A stretch of 12,243 bases of DNA. Origin: Desulfobacteraceae bacterium (GTDB lineage Bacteria > Desulfobacterota > Desulfobacteria > Desulfobacterales > Desulfobacteraceae). The stretch is from NCBI GenBank assembly GCA_003354055.1, contig PIVQ01000148.1, positions 1-12,243 of the forward strand, written 5' to 3'. Made by a program: the position numbers and the translations under genes. Under the pieces are notes generated by a model, which was not told where the DNA came from, made no database searches, and saw nothing but the letters and a program-made list of their open reading frames with translations. Below are positions 6,794 to 12,243 of this stretch, piece by piece; position 1 is the first letter of the stretch, and every line of letters begins with the position of its first letter.

Positions 6794-6877
6794 GCAGGTA
6801 ATAGGTGTGAAACAAAAAAGTGTAGGTAATGGGTATGAAATGGGAGAACGCAGGTAATATGCCATACGATAAGATTT
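6794..6877. repeat. Three direct repeats with exact 28-bp periodicity
   Basis: The motif GYAGGTAAT recurs at 6794, 6822 and 6850, exactly 28 bp apart. The first two units agree over a 19-bp core (GYAGGTAATRGGTRTGAAA) at 16 of 19 positions; the third keeps the first nine bases and then diverges. Phased arrays like this are found as transposase-binding repeats at the ends of IS21-type elements, as replication iterons, or as operator arrays. No transposase or Rep gene is adjacent. A nearby GC-rich stretch and the lack of genes make an insertion-element remnant the most likely reading. Confidence 0.6.
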
Positions 6878-6901
6878 CGGCGCTGATACAATAATTTAAG
6901 C

Positions 6902-6930
6902 ATATTTATTATTCAGTTCTAAATAAATAT
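6902..6930. repeat. A/T-rich inverted repeat
   Basis: ATATTTATT (6902-6910) is perfectly complementary to AATAAATAT (6922-6930) around an 11-nt loop. It lies 25 bp after the end of the 28-bp repeat array. It could be a weak hairpin or a protein-binding palindrome. In A/T-rich DNA a chance origin is possible. Confidence 0.35.
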
Positions 6931-6972
6931 ACTTAGTAAAGAAAGATAAAAATGCCCGCCCCCTCCACAGAA

Positions 6973-6987
6973 TACCACCATGTGGTA
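6973..6987. repeat. Short perfect hairpin
   Basis: TACCAC and GTGGTA pair perfectly around a 3-nt CAT loop. Direct copies of GTGCAAAG follow at 7009-7016 and 7022-7029. There is no U-run after the stem, so a rho-independent terminator is not supported. Confidence 0.3.
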
Positions 6988-7103
6988 GTTTGTGGCTTTC
7001 GTAATGAGGTGCAAAGTCCTAGTGCAAAGGCAAATGTGTGAACTTTTTTACCCATGACTATGAAAAAATTTACCTACGCACAATTAGTAGGCCCATAGCG
7101 GGT

Positions 7104-7152
7104 ATTCACGTGAAACGCGGCCTTAAAATTGTGAAACGGCCTTGAATTCACG
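7104..7152. repeat. Imperfect tandem duplication flanked by ATTCACG copies
   Basis: A 21-bp unit beginning GTGAAACGCGGCCTT (7110-7130) is followed at once by an 18-bp variant beginning GTGAAACGGCCTTG (7131-7148). The pair is bounded by two direct copies of ATTCACG (7104-7110 and 7146-7152). The left one overlaps the perfect palindrome TTCACGTGAA (7105-7114). The layout could be a regulator binding array or a small insertion scar. Confidence 0.45.
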
Positions 7153-7203
7153 ACCTATAGTAAACAATGGGAGGGTAAATATGCTTAGAGAACAACTACA
7201 GAA

Positions 7204-7237
7204 ATACATATAGCATTTTTTACTTATATACATATAG
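7204..7237. repeat. Ten-bp direct repeat spaced by 24 bp
   Basis: ATACATATAG occurs at 7204-7213 and again at 7228-7237. An offset of 24 bp is a little over two helical turns. It lies about 170 bp upstream of the DUF4019 start. It may be a regulator site or chance in A/T-rich DNA. Confidence 0.3.
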
Positions 7238-7408
7238 GTGACTTTTCATCCAAGCACGGGTTTTCGGGCAGCCACTAGATAACTGATTATCAAGAATAAA
7301 TTCCCTCCATCTATGTGTTGAGAAAAGTGATAAATCCTGTTAGGACTTCAAGGTCAGGATATGTTTCATGGTTCTATTCTCAAAAATGCTAAAAAAGGAA
7401 ATTTTGTG

Positions 7409-7840
7409 ATGATGAAGCGTGCAGTCCTTTTCAGTATTGTCATATTGATGTTTACGGCTCATTCTCTTTGGGCGGGGTCTCCAGCGGGTTCCGACAAAGA
7501 GTCTAAGGCCCTTAAGGTAGCCAAGGCCTGGCTGTCCATTGTTGACCAAGGACGATATGGTGAAAGCTGGGAAAAAACATCTGAATACTTTCAGAATTCA
7601 GTGTCTAAACAACACTGGGATAAGGCCCTGACTGGTTTCCGAAAACCCTTTGGGGAAGTTATGAACAGGCAAGTGGCCAAAATGAAGTATACCACACAAT
7701 TACCGGGTGCTCCTGACGGGGAATATGTAGTCATCCACTTTAAAACCTCTTTTAAGAACAAGGCCTCTTCTTTTGAAACCGTTACCCCGGCCCTTGGAAA
7801 AGACGGGACCTGGAGGGTTGCAGGTTATTTCATAAAATAA
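7409..7840 (+). CDS. Secreted DUF4019-domain protein
   Basis: A 143-residue protein. I start it at the ATG at 7409, because AAGGA lies 9 nt upstream and because MMKRAVLFSIVILMFTAHSLWA then forms a normal signal peptide. The open frame extends 16 codons further upstream, but that would bury the signal. The mature part fits the DUF4019 family along its whole length: ALKVAKAWLSIVDQGRYGESWEKTSEYF, the QHWDKALTGFRKPFGEVMNRQV block, the near-invariant LPGAPDGEYVVIHFKTSF, and the ending GTWRVAGYFIK. The fold is probably a cystatin/NTF2-like alpha-beta domain. Its biochemical function is unknown and it is expected in the periplasm. It leads a three-gene unit, with the nitroreductase gene starting 26 bp downstream. 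Confidence 0.9.
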   Translation: MMKRAVLFSIVILMFTAHSLWAGSPAGSDKESKALKVAKAWLSIVDQGRYGESWEKTSEYFQNSVSKQHWDKALTGFRKPFGEVMNRQVAKMKYTTQLPGAPDGEYVVIHFKTSFKNKASSFETVTPALGKDGTWRVAGYFIK

Positions 7841-7866
7841 ATTCCATTAAATAAGGGAAATCTCCC

Positions 7867-8433
7867 ATGAATTATGATGAGTTGTTAACATCCCGAAGAT
7901 CCGTACGACACTACAAACAGGATCCGGTTCCCACAGACCTGATCAAGGAAATGATAAACGAAAGCATCCTGGCCCCCAACGCAGGCAATGAACAGCCCTG
8001 GAAATTTATCATTGTGAATAATCAGGGGGTGATGAAACGCATATCCGATGAAAGCAAAAAGAACATCCTGGCCCGGATTGCGGCAGACCCGGATGATTAT
8101 GCAAGCCGCTATAAGACCATCCTTGAAAAAGAGAGCTATAACGTATTCTACAATGCCCCCTGCCTGGTCATGGTTATGGGACCTGCAAAGCTGCGAAATA
8201 TTTATGTAGACTGTGCCCTGGCAGCCTCCTACTTCATGCTGGGCGCCGCATCCAGAGGGCTTGGCACCTGCTGGGTCAATCTGGGCAGGTTCATTAAAGA
8301 TCCGGATATGATCACAGAACTGGGTATTCCGGATGATTGTGACATTATTGCCCCTATTGCTTTAGGATATCCGACACAGATGCCGCCCATTCCAAAACGG
8401 AAATCCCCTGAAATCCTGAAAATAATAAATTGA
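7867..8433 (+). CDS. Nitroreductase-family flavoprotein
   Basis: A 188-residue cytoplasmic protein of the nitroreductase superfamily, usual for the short FMN-dependent members. The FMN-binding N-terminal motif is present (LLTSRRSVRHYKQDPVP, with Arg10, Arg11, Ser12 and Arg14), as is the ILAPNAGNEQPWKF motif at about residues 34-47. The C-terminal GLGTCWVN (131-138) and IAPIALGYP (161-169) motifs are also typical. Such enzymes use NAD(P)H to reduce nitro groups, quinones, enones or related substrates; the natural substrate cannot be told from sequence. The ribosome site AAGGGA lies just before the ATG and can pair in a 4-bp hairpin, GGGA (7855-7858) with TCCC (7863-7866), which might modestly mask it. 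The gene's TGA overlaps the next gene's ribosome site, so the two are probably coupled. Confidence 0.93.
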   Translation: MNYDELLTSRRSVRHYKQDPVPTDLIKEMINESILAPNAGNEQPWKFIIVNNQGVMKRISDESKKNILARIAADPDDYASRYKTILEKESYNVFYNAPCLVMVMGPAKLRNIYVDCALAASYFMLGAASRGLGTCWVNLGRFIKDPDMITELGIPDDCDIIAPIALGYPTQMPPIPKRKSPEILKIIN

Positions 8434-8444
8434 AGGAGAGAGAA

Positions 8445-9281
8445 ATGGTCATTGGTAAAAGAATTATACTTTGTGTTCTTCTGCTCTGGGCAGGATTTGG
8501 TAATACAGCCTTTGCAAATGAAACTCAAATGGTCGGCCTCCTGATAGAGGCGGAAACGTACGGCCGACCCATTCCCCTGCTCTCTGCGCTGTATCCGGAT
8601 ATGGATGACGCCCTGGCCTACGAGGTTCAGAAGGCATATGTTACCACCCGTTTGAAAACAGAAGCCCTGGCAGGGTTCAAGGCAGGTCTGACCTCTTCTG
8701 GTGCTCAAAAAAAATTCAAGGTCGCTCAGCCCCTGGTCGGTGCCCTGTTCAAATCCGGACAATTGATGCCTGGCCGAGCTGTTCATCGGTCCGATTTTCA
8801 CCGCCCCATGATTGAAACGGAAATCGGGTTTATCCTTGATGATGCCCTTACCAAAACGGTTTCTGATATTCCGACTCTGAAACAACATATCAAAGCCGTC
8901 ATGCCGGTAATTGAACTGCCGGACTTAGGGTTTGCCGATATGAAATCTCTACGGGGAGTTGACATTATTGCAGCCAATGTCTCTTCAAAATCTTTTATTG
9001 CAGGTACTGCCCTGTCACCGGACGGGATCGATCTGAACCAGATTACCGTTACCCTGTCACTGGACGGGCAGCCCGTTAATCAGGGTGCCGGCAAAGACGC
9101 CATGGGAGATCAATGGGAAGCTGCGCTTTGGATGGTGAATGTTCTGATCAGCCAGGGCCGGTCCCTTGAACCCGGACAACTCCTTATCACAGGGGCACTT
9201 GGCAAAATGATACCAGGAAAACCAGGCAATTACAGCGCAGACTACGGCCCCCTGGGAACCATTGATTTTCAGCTCCGGTAG
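8445..9281 (+). CDS. Exported 2-keto-4-pentenoate hydratase / FAA-hydrolase-family protein
   Basis: A 278-residue protein from the ATG at 8445, which has AAGGAG 6 nt upstream; an in-frame TTG at 8430 would place the ribosome site inside the gene. Residues 1-25 form a signal peptide (GKRIILCVLLLWAGFGNTAFA before NETQ). The rest aligns end to end by eye with MhpD-type 2-keto-4-pentenoate hydratases and 4-oxalocrotonate decarboxylases: Lys79 in GFKAGLTS, the metal ligands Glu124 and Glu126 in MIETEIGFIL, Glu157 in PVIELPD, the MGDQWEAALWMVNVL helix, and the closing LITGALGKMIPGKPG. The known family adds water to, or decarboxylates, 2-oxo-dienoates of aromatic meta-cleavage pathways in the cytoplasm. 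Here the signal implies a periplasmic enzyme. All key residues are kept, so it is probably active. Its substrate is unknown, and no other meta-cleavage gene is nearby. Confidence 0.88.
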   Translation: MVIGKRIILCVLLLWAGFGNTAFANETQMVGLLIEAETYGRPIPLLSALYPDMDDALAYEVQKAYVTTRLKTEALAGFKAGLTSSGAQKKFKVAQPLVGALFKSGQLMPGRAVHRSDFHRPMIETEIGFILDDALTKTVSDIPTLKQHIKAVMPVIELPDLGFADMKSLRGVDIIAANVSSKSFIAGTALSPDGIDLNQITVTLSLDGQPVNQGAGKDAMGDQWEAALWMVNVLISQGRSLEPGQLLITGALGKMIPGKPGNYSADYGPLGTIDFQLR

Positions 9282-9286
9282 GAGGA

Positions 9287-10564
9287 TCAATTCCATTCGA
9301 TTTTAACGTGGGACCCTTTGCCGGGCCGGCTATCGATCGAAAGTTCCCAGCCAAACCGTTTGCACAGCCGGGAGACAATACTCAGGCCAAGACCGAATCC
9401 CTGGCTCTGCTCTCCCTTGATATGGGACTGGGTCACGGAATCAAGACGGTCCGGTTCAATGCCCAAGCCCGTATCAATGATGGCGATGTAGGTGTTTTCG
9501 GAAATGATGGTTACCGATCCCTGGGACGTAAACTGGAAGGCGTTCCGTATCAGGTTGGTAACGGCAATATAGAGGATCTCCTCCCTAACCTGCAGGGTGG
9601 GGTTGTGGCGGAGATCCAGTATCAGCTCGACATCTTTATTTACAATGAGGTACCGGGTATTTTCAACGGCTTTTCTAACAACCGCTTCAACCTCACAGGT
9701 TTCTGTGGGATCATTCTCTTCACGGGCCAGCCAGAGAAAAGTTTCAATGGTGGTTTCCATATCATTTACAGATCTTACAATCCGGTTCAAGGGTTTTCTC
9801 AGCAAGGGGTTTGTATCCAACTCCGGCTGCTGTTCCATGATTTCAACCGCCCCTTTGACAATGGTCAGAGGGGTTCTCAGTTCGTGGCTGGCATCCCGGG
9901 TAAACTGTTTTTCCCTGCGGATGAAGGCATTGATTCTCTGCATGGCAGTCTCTATGGTCGAGGTCAGCATGCCGATTTCTCCCTTCTGGGAGTGTTCAGT
10001 CCATTGCTCCGGGATATTTTCCGGATTCAGCCTTTTGATTTTATTCATGAGATCGATCATGGGCTTAAACACTATTCTGGAGGTAACCACTCCGATGATG
10101 GTACCCGGAATCAGCAACACGCCCAGGGATATCATCAGGATTTGTAAGGGATTAATGAAATCATTCTCCTTAAAAAATTCCCTGCCGTGAAAGAAAAGGT
10201 AATGGGTTATTTTGGTATCCGGAAGCTCGATAATCCCAACGTGGAGGGGTGGTCTGTTTTTCTGGGGGAAAATGGTATGAACGCCGGGACCAAGATCCCG
10301 GACCACCTCTTTGAATTTTTCCGGTACCCGGTCCATTCCCTGATACGCATTAATAAACTTTGAATGGGGCAGCGGCGTGGCCCGGTCCTTTTCATACTGG
10401 TACAAAAAGTAGTCCACCTCTGTCTCCAGGAGATTATCCACCAGGCGGCCTACATTTTTCCCCATAAGAACAAAGGTAATGAATCCGTTGATAACCACCA
10501 GAATGGTGCCGAAAATCAAAACGCTTGCCACGACCCGGAACCGGATGCTTTGGTAAAATTTCAT
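9287..10564 (-). CDS. Membrane-bound sensor histidine kinase
   Basis: A 425-residue kinase with membrane segments at about residues 12-34 and 140-162 flanking a periplasmic sensor of about 105 residues with no recognised domain. A HAMP-like linker follows to about 215, then the HisKA domain with the phosphorylated His227 in FTRDASHELRTPLT. The ATPase domain carries the N box (TNLIRNAFQF, Asn341), the G1 box DTGLGI (Asp364) and the G2 box GFGLGLSIV (389-397). It should phosphorylate the adjacent OmpR-type regulator. The start is 2 bp after the regulator's stop, with AAGGA upstream, so the pair is co-transcribed. Its 3' end stops 5 bp from the 3' end of the convergent hydratase gene. The stimulus is unknown, but the TolC gene upstream suggests envelope or efflux stress, or a metal or toxin. 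Confidence 0.95.
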   Translation of the reverse strand: MKFYQSIRFRVVASVLIFGTILVVINGFITFVLMGKNVGRLVDNLLETEVDYFLYQYEKDRATPLPHSKFINAYQGMDRVPEKFKEVVRDLGPGVHTIFPQKNRPPLHVGIIELPDTKITHYLFFHGREFFKENDFINPLQILMISLGVLLIPGTIIGVVTSRIVFKPMIDLMNKIKRLNPENIPEQWTEHSQKGEIGMLTSTIETAMQRINAFIRREKQFTRDASHELRTPLTIVKGAVEIMEQQPELDTNPLLRKPLNRIVRSVNDMETTIETFLWLAREENDPTETCEVEAVVRKAVENTRYLIVNKDVELILDLRHNPTLQVREEILYIAVTNLIRNAFQFTSQGSVTIISENTYIAIIDTGLGIEPDRLDSVTQSHIKGEQSQGFGLGLSIVSRLCKRFGWELSIDSRPGKGSHVKIEWN

Positions 10565-10566
10565 GA

Positions 10567-11256
10567 TTATTCCTTCAGGCCATCCTTTAATTGGAACCCC
10601 ACCCCGTGGATCGTCTGAATCAGAGCTTGGTCAAAGGGTTTGTCGATTTTTTTCCGCAGATTATAAAGATGACTTCTGAGCACATCGCTCCCGGGAGGCA
10701 TATCACCCCACAGGGTGTGTTCCATCTCTTTTCTGGACACCACATTGGGGCTGGCCTCCATGAGCTGTTTCAAAATAGAGATACAGGTATTGTTCAACTC
10801 GACTTTCCGGCCCTGACGGATCACCTCAAAGGTGCCCAGATCCATGGTCAGGTCACCGACGATCAGCACCTTTTTATCCCGGGACCGGCGTTTGGCAAGG
10901 ACCCGCACCCTGGCCTCCAGCTCTTTGAGGGCAAAGGGTTTGACCAGGTAATCATCAGCACCGGATTCAAATCCCAGCAGTTTGTCATCCAGAGTGTCCC
11001 GGGCCGTGAGCATGATCACCGGCACCTGTTTATCCGCTTGCCCACGAAGCTTTTGGCAAAGGGTAATCCCGTCCATGCCGGGCAGCATTAAATCGAGAAC
11101 AATGACGTCATACTCCTGGGTAAGTGCCAGATGAAGGCCGCCGATACCATCCATGGCAAAATCCATTATAAAGCCTTTGGCTTCCAGAAAGTCACTTATG
11201 TTTTCTACAATTGCCGGGTTGTCTTCAATGACCAGCAAGCGGATATTCTCATTCAT
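10567..11256 (-). CDS. OmpR-family response regulator
   Basis: A 229-residue regulator starting at the ATG at 11256, with GGAGG 5 nt upstream; a more distal in-frame TTG would overlap that site. The receiver domain has the acidic pair Glu11-Asp12, phospho-acceptor Asp55 in IVLDLMLPGMDG, Thr84 in VIMLTARD and Lys106 in DDYLVKPF. The C-terminal winged helix (about 130-226) shows the expected pattern (LNNTCISILKQLMEASPNVVSRKEMEHTLWG, then RSHLYNLRKKIDKP, IQTIHGVGFQL). It is the cognate partner of the kinase just downstream (2 bp). The TolC-family gene ends 21 bp upstream, so all three genes probably form one operon and the regulator may control it. Confidence 0.95.
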   Translation of the reverse strand: MNENIRLLVIEDNPAIVENISDFLEAKGFIMDFAMDGIGGLHLALTQEYDVIVLDLMLPGMDGITLCQKLRGQADKQVPVIMLTARDTLDDKLLGFESGADDYLVKPFALKELEARVRVLAKRRSRDKKVLIVGDLTMDLGTFEVIRQGRKVELNNTCISILKQLMEASPNVVSRKEMEHTLWGDMPPGSDVLRSHLYNLRKKIDKPFDQALIQTIHGVGFQLKDGLKE

Positions 11257-11277
11257 CGGAACCTCCAACGGGACCTC

Positions 11278-12243
11278 TCAGGGTTGTGATATGTTACGGC
11301 CAGTATAGTAGTCTAATTCTTCCAAGGCAAGGCCAAGAGAGGCTCGGGCATCGGCAAGATCCCCCTGGGCCGCAACAAGATCATTCTGGGCCTCGTTCAT
11401 ACGGACTAAAGAGGCCTGGCCGGCCCGGTATTCTTTTTGAACAAGATCCCTTGTGGTTTCCACAAGAGAGGCGTTGTCCTGCTGAAGCGCCAAGGTTACG
11501 CGGGAAGAATCTACATTGGATAATGCCGACCGGATTTCCGAGGCTGCCGTAATCCTGGCCTCTTTGCGTTCCTGTGCAAGTTCCCGTTTTTCAGACATCA
11601 CGCTTCGAACGGCCGACCGGGTGGCACCGCCGGAAAAGAGTTCAAAGCTTAAGGAGACACCGACGGATGCCCCCATATTGTCTGAATCACTTAAGCCGTC
11701 GAATTCATCTACGCCACTGGTACCATAACCGCCGACCAGTGAAACCATGGGGAAATACTCTGATTTTTCCCGGTTGATTCTGGCCTCAGCCTCCTGAATC
11801 GCAAATTCATCCTCTTTTAGATCCGGGCGATCAGCCAGGGCGGAACTGATATCCGTGGCCAGTGCAGTCTCGTGGGCAGGGTCGCCTGACAGGCTGGAAG
11901 CATCAAGGGCTTCAACTTCCATTTCCTGAGGCAGCTGAGCATCTGTATACCCCATGAGTGCGGCCAGGCCATAGCTGTACTCTTTATAGGATTGCCCGGC
12001 CTCAATCAGCGAGGTCTTGGCCGCATTAACCTTGGTCTTATAATTCAACACATCACTGTAAGATCCGGTTCCCAGACGTTCTTTGGCGACCGATTCCTTT
12101 CCTGATCCTGGTTAAAGGCCATGTCGGACCGGGCAATTCTGAGATTCTCAACCGCCAACTGCACATTGAGAAAACTCTGGGCAATCGACCAGGCAAGGGC
12201 ACGCTGCACATCTTCCCGGGCAGCAAGGCTCATCTTTTCTCCG
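11278..12243 (-). pseudogene. TolC-family outer-membrane factor, frameshifted and cut by right edge
   Basis: The coding potential spans two frames. The upstream frame, open to the window edge, reads EKMSLAAREDVQRALAWSIAQSFLNVQLAVENLRIARSDMAFNQDQE and hits a stop at 12045-12047. The other frame carries on with VAKERLGTGSYSDVLNYKTKVNAAKTSL and runs to the TGA at 11278-11280. Adding one A to the AAA run at 12098-12100 (minus strand) joins them as QDQEKESVAKERLGTGSY, which is exactly a TolC-like helix. The later part shows the coiled-coil and barrel features of the family: ADRPDLKEDEFAIQEAEARINREKSEYFPMVSLVGGYG, SLSFELFSGG, YRAGQASLVRMNEAQNDL. TolC proteins form the outer-membrane channel of efflux or type I secretion systems; the pump genes would lie to the right. 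The frameshift may be real or a sequencing error. The C-terminus TGRNISQP is intact. Confidence 0.85.

Larger units (their letters stand above)
6378..7405. other. Gene-poor region, probable recombination or insertion scar
   Basis: About 1 kb separates two divergently oriented blocks and holds no open frame that I can support: the frames present are short, lack ribosome sites and match no family I know. It does contain a three-unit 28-bp periodic repeat (6794-6877), an A/T inverted repeat (6902-6930), a 6-bp hairpin (6973-6987), a tandem duplication (7110-7148) and a 10-bp direct repeat (7204-7237). A GC-rich stretch at about 6697-6745 contrasts with the A/T-rich surroundings. A minus-strand frame ending at 6394 looks like the tail of a lost gene. 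Promoters for the leftward response regulator operon and the rightward DUF4019 operon should lie here, but I found no good sigma-70 or sigma-54 match. Confidence 0.55.

Noticed and set aside
6600..6815. A 71-codon minus-strand frame in the gene-poor region
   Set aside because: It has no ribosome site or family resemblance and runs through the first of the 28-bp repeats.
6794..6877. CRISPR array
   Set aside because: There are only three units of 28 bp set end to end; conservation is limited to a 9-19 bp core, with no identical repeats separated by spacers and no cas genes.
6378..7405. Sigma-54 promoters driving either flanking operon
   Set aside because: I found no GG-N10-GC element with the expected flanking bases near either start by eye.
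8229..8888. A 219-codon minus-strand frame across the nitroreductase and hydratase genes
   Set aside because: It overlaps two well-supported genes on the other strand and has no recognisable features.
9308..10190. Long plus-strand open frames (279 and 197 codons) opposite the histidine kinase
   Set aside because: They are antisense to a kinase with all its catalytic boxes, have no ribosome sites and show no protein-like domains.
10591..11091. A 166-codon plus-strand frame opposite the OmpR-type regulator
   Set aside because: It is a shadow of the regulator, whose receiver and DNA-binding motifs are complete.

Overview
This window looks like the chromosome of a Gram-negative bacterium, probably a deltaproteobacterial lineage of the Desulfobacteraceae type. 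I infer this from the envelope machinery (OPX exporter, beta-barrel, TolC), the DUF4019 protein and the codon style; no rRNA or marker gene is present to prove it.

Left block (minus strand, positions 6377 down to 1): eight co-directional genes without a convincing terminator between them. Read in transcription order, the first four are packed tightly: a NarL/FixJ response regulator, a SurA-like lipoprotein without a rotamase domain, a membrane protein with a HAMP domain and no output domain, and a small secreted HExxH protein. After a 255-bp spacer come a secreted Ala-rich protein with a Pro/Glu tail, an outer-membrane beta-barrel, an OPX-type polysaccharide export protein (PES plus two SLBB domains) and the N-terminal part of a Wzz/GumC chain-length protein that runs off the left edge. 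Together they look like an exopolysaccharide secretion locus headed by its own regulatory and envelope quality-control cassette. The OPX protein ends right after its second SLBB domain, so the neighbouring beta-barrel is the likely outer-membrane pore.

Middle (about 6378 to 7405): roughly 1 kb without a convincing gene. It holds a three-copy 28-bp periodic repeat, a tandem duplication, several hairpins and a possible gene remnant, and looks like a recombination or insertion scar.

Right-centre (plus strand, 7409 to 9281): three genes in a row, a secreted DUF4019 protein, a nitroreductase-family flavoprotein and a hydratase of the 2-keto-4-pentenoate hydratase/FAA-hydrolase family carrying a signal peptide, which is unusual for that family.

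Right block (minus strand, 12243 down to 9287): a TolC-family outer-membrane factor, 5'-truncated by the window edge and interrupted by an apparent one-base frameshift, then an OmpR-type response regulator and its histidine kinase. This is the arrangement expected of an efflux or secretion operon with its own two-component regulator. The kinase gene meets the hydratase gene tail to tail with only 5 bp between them.
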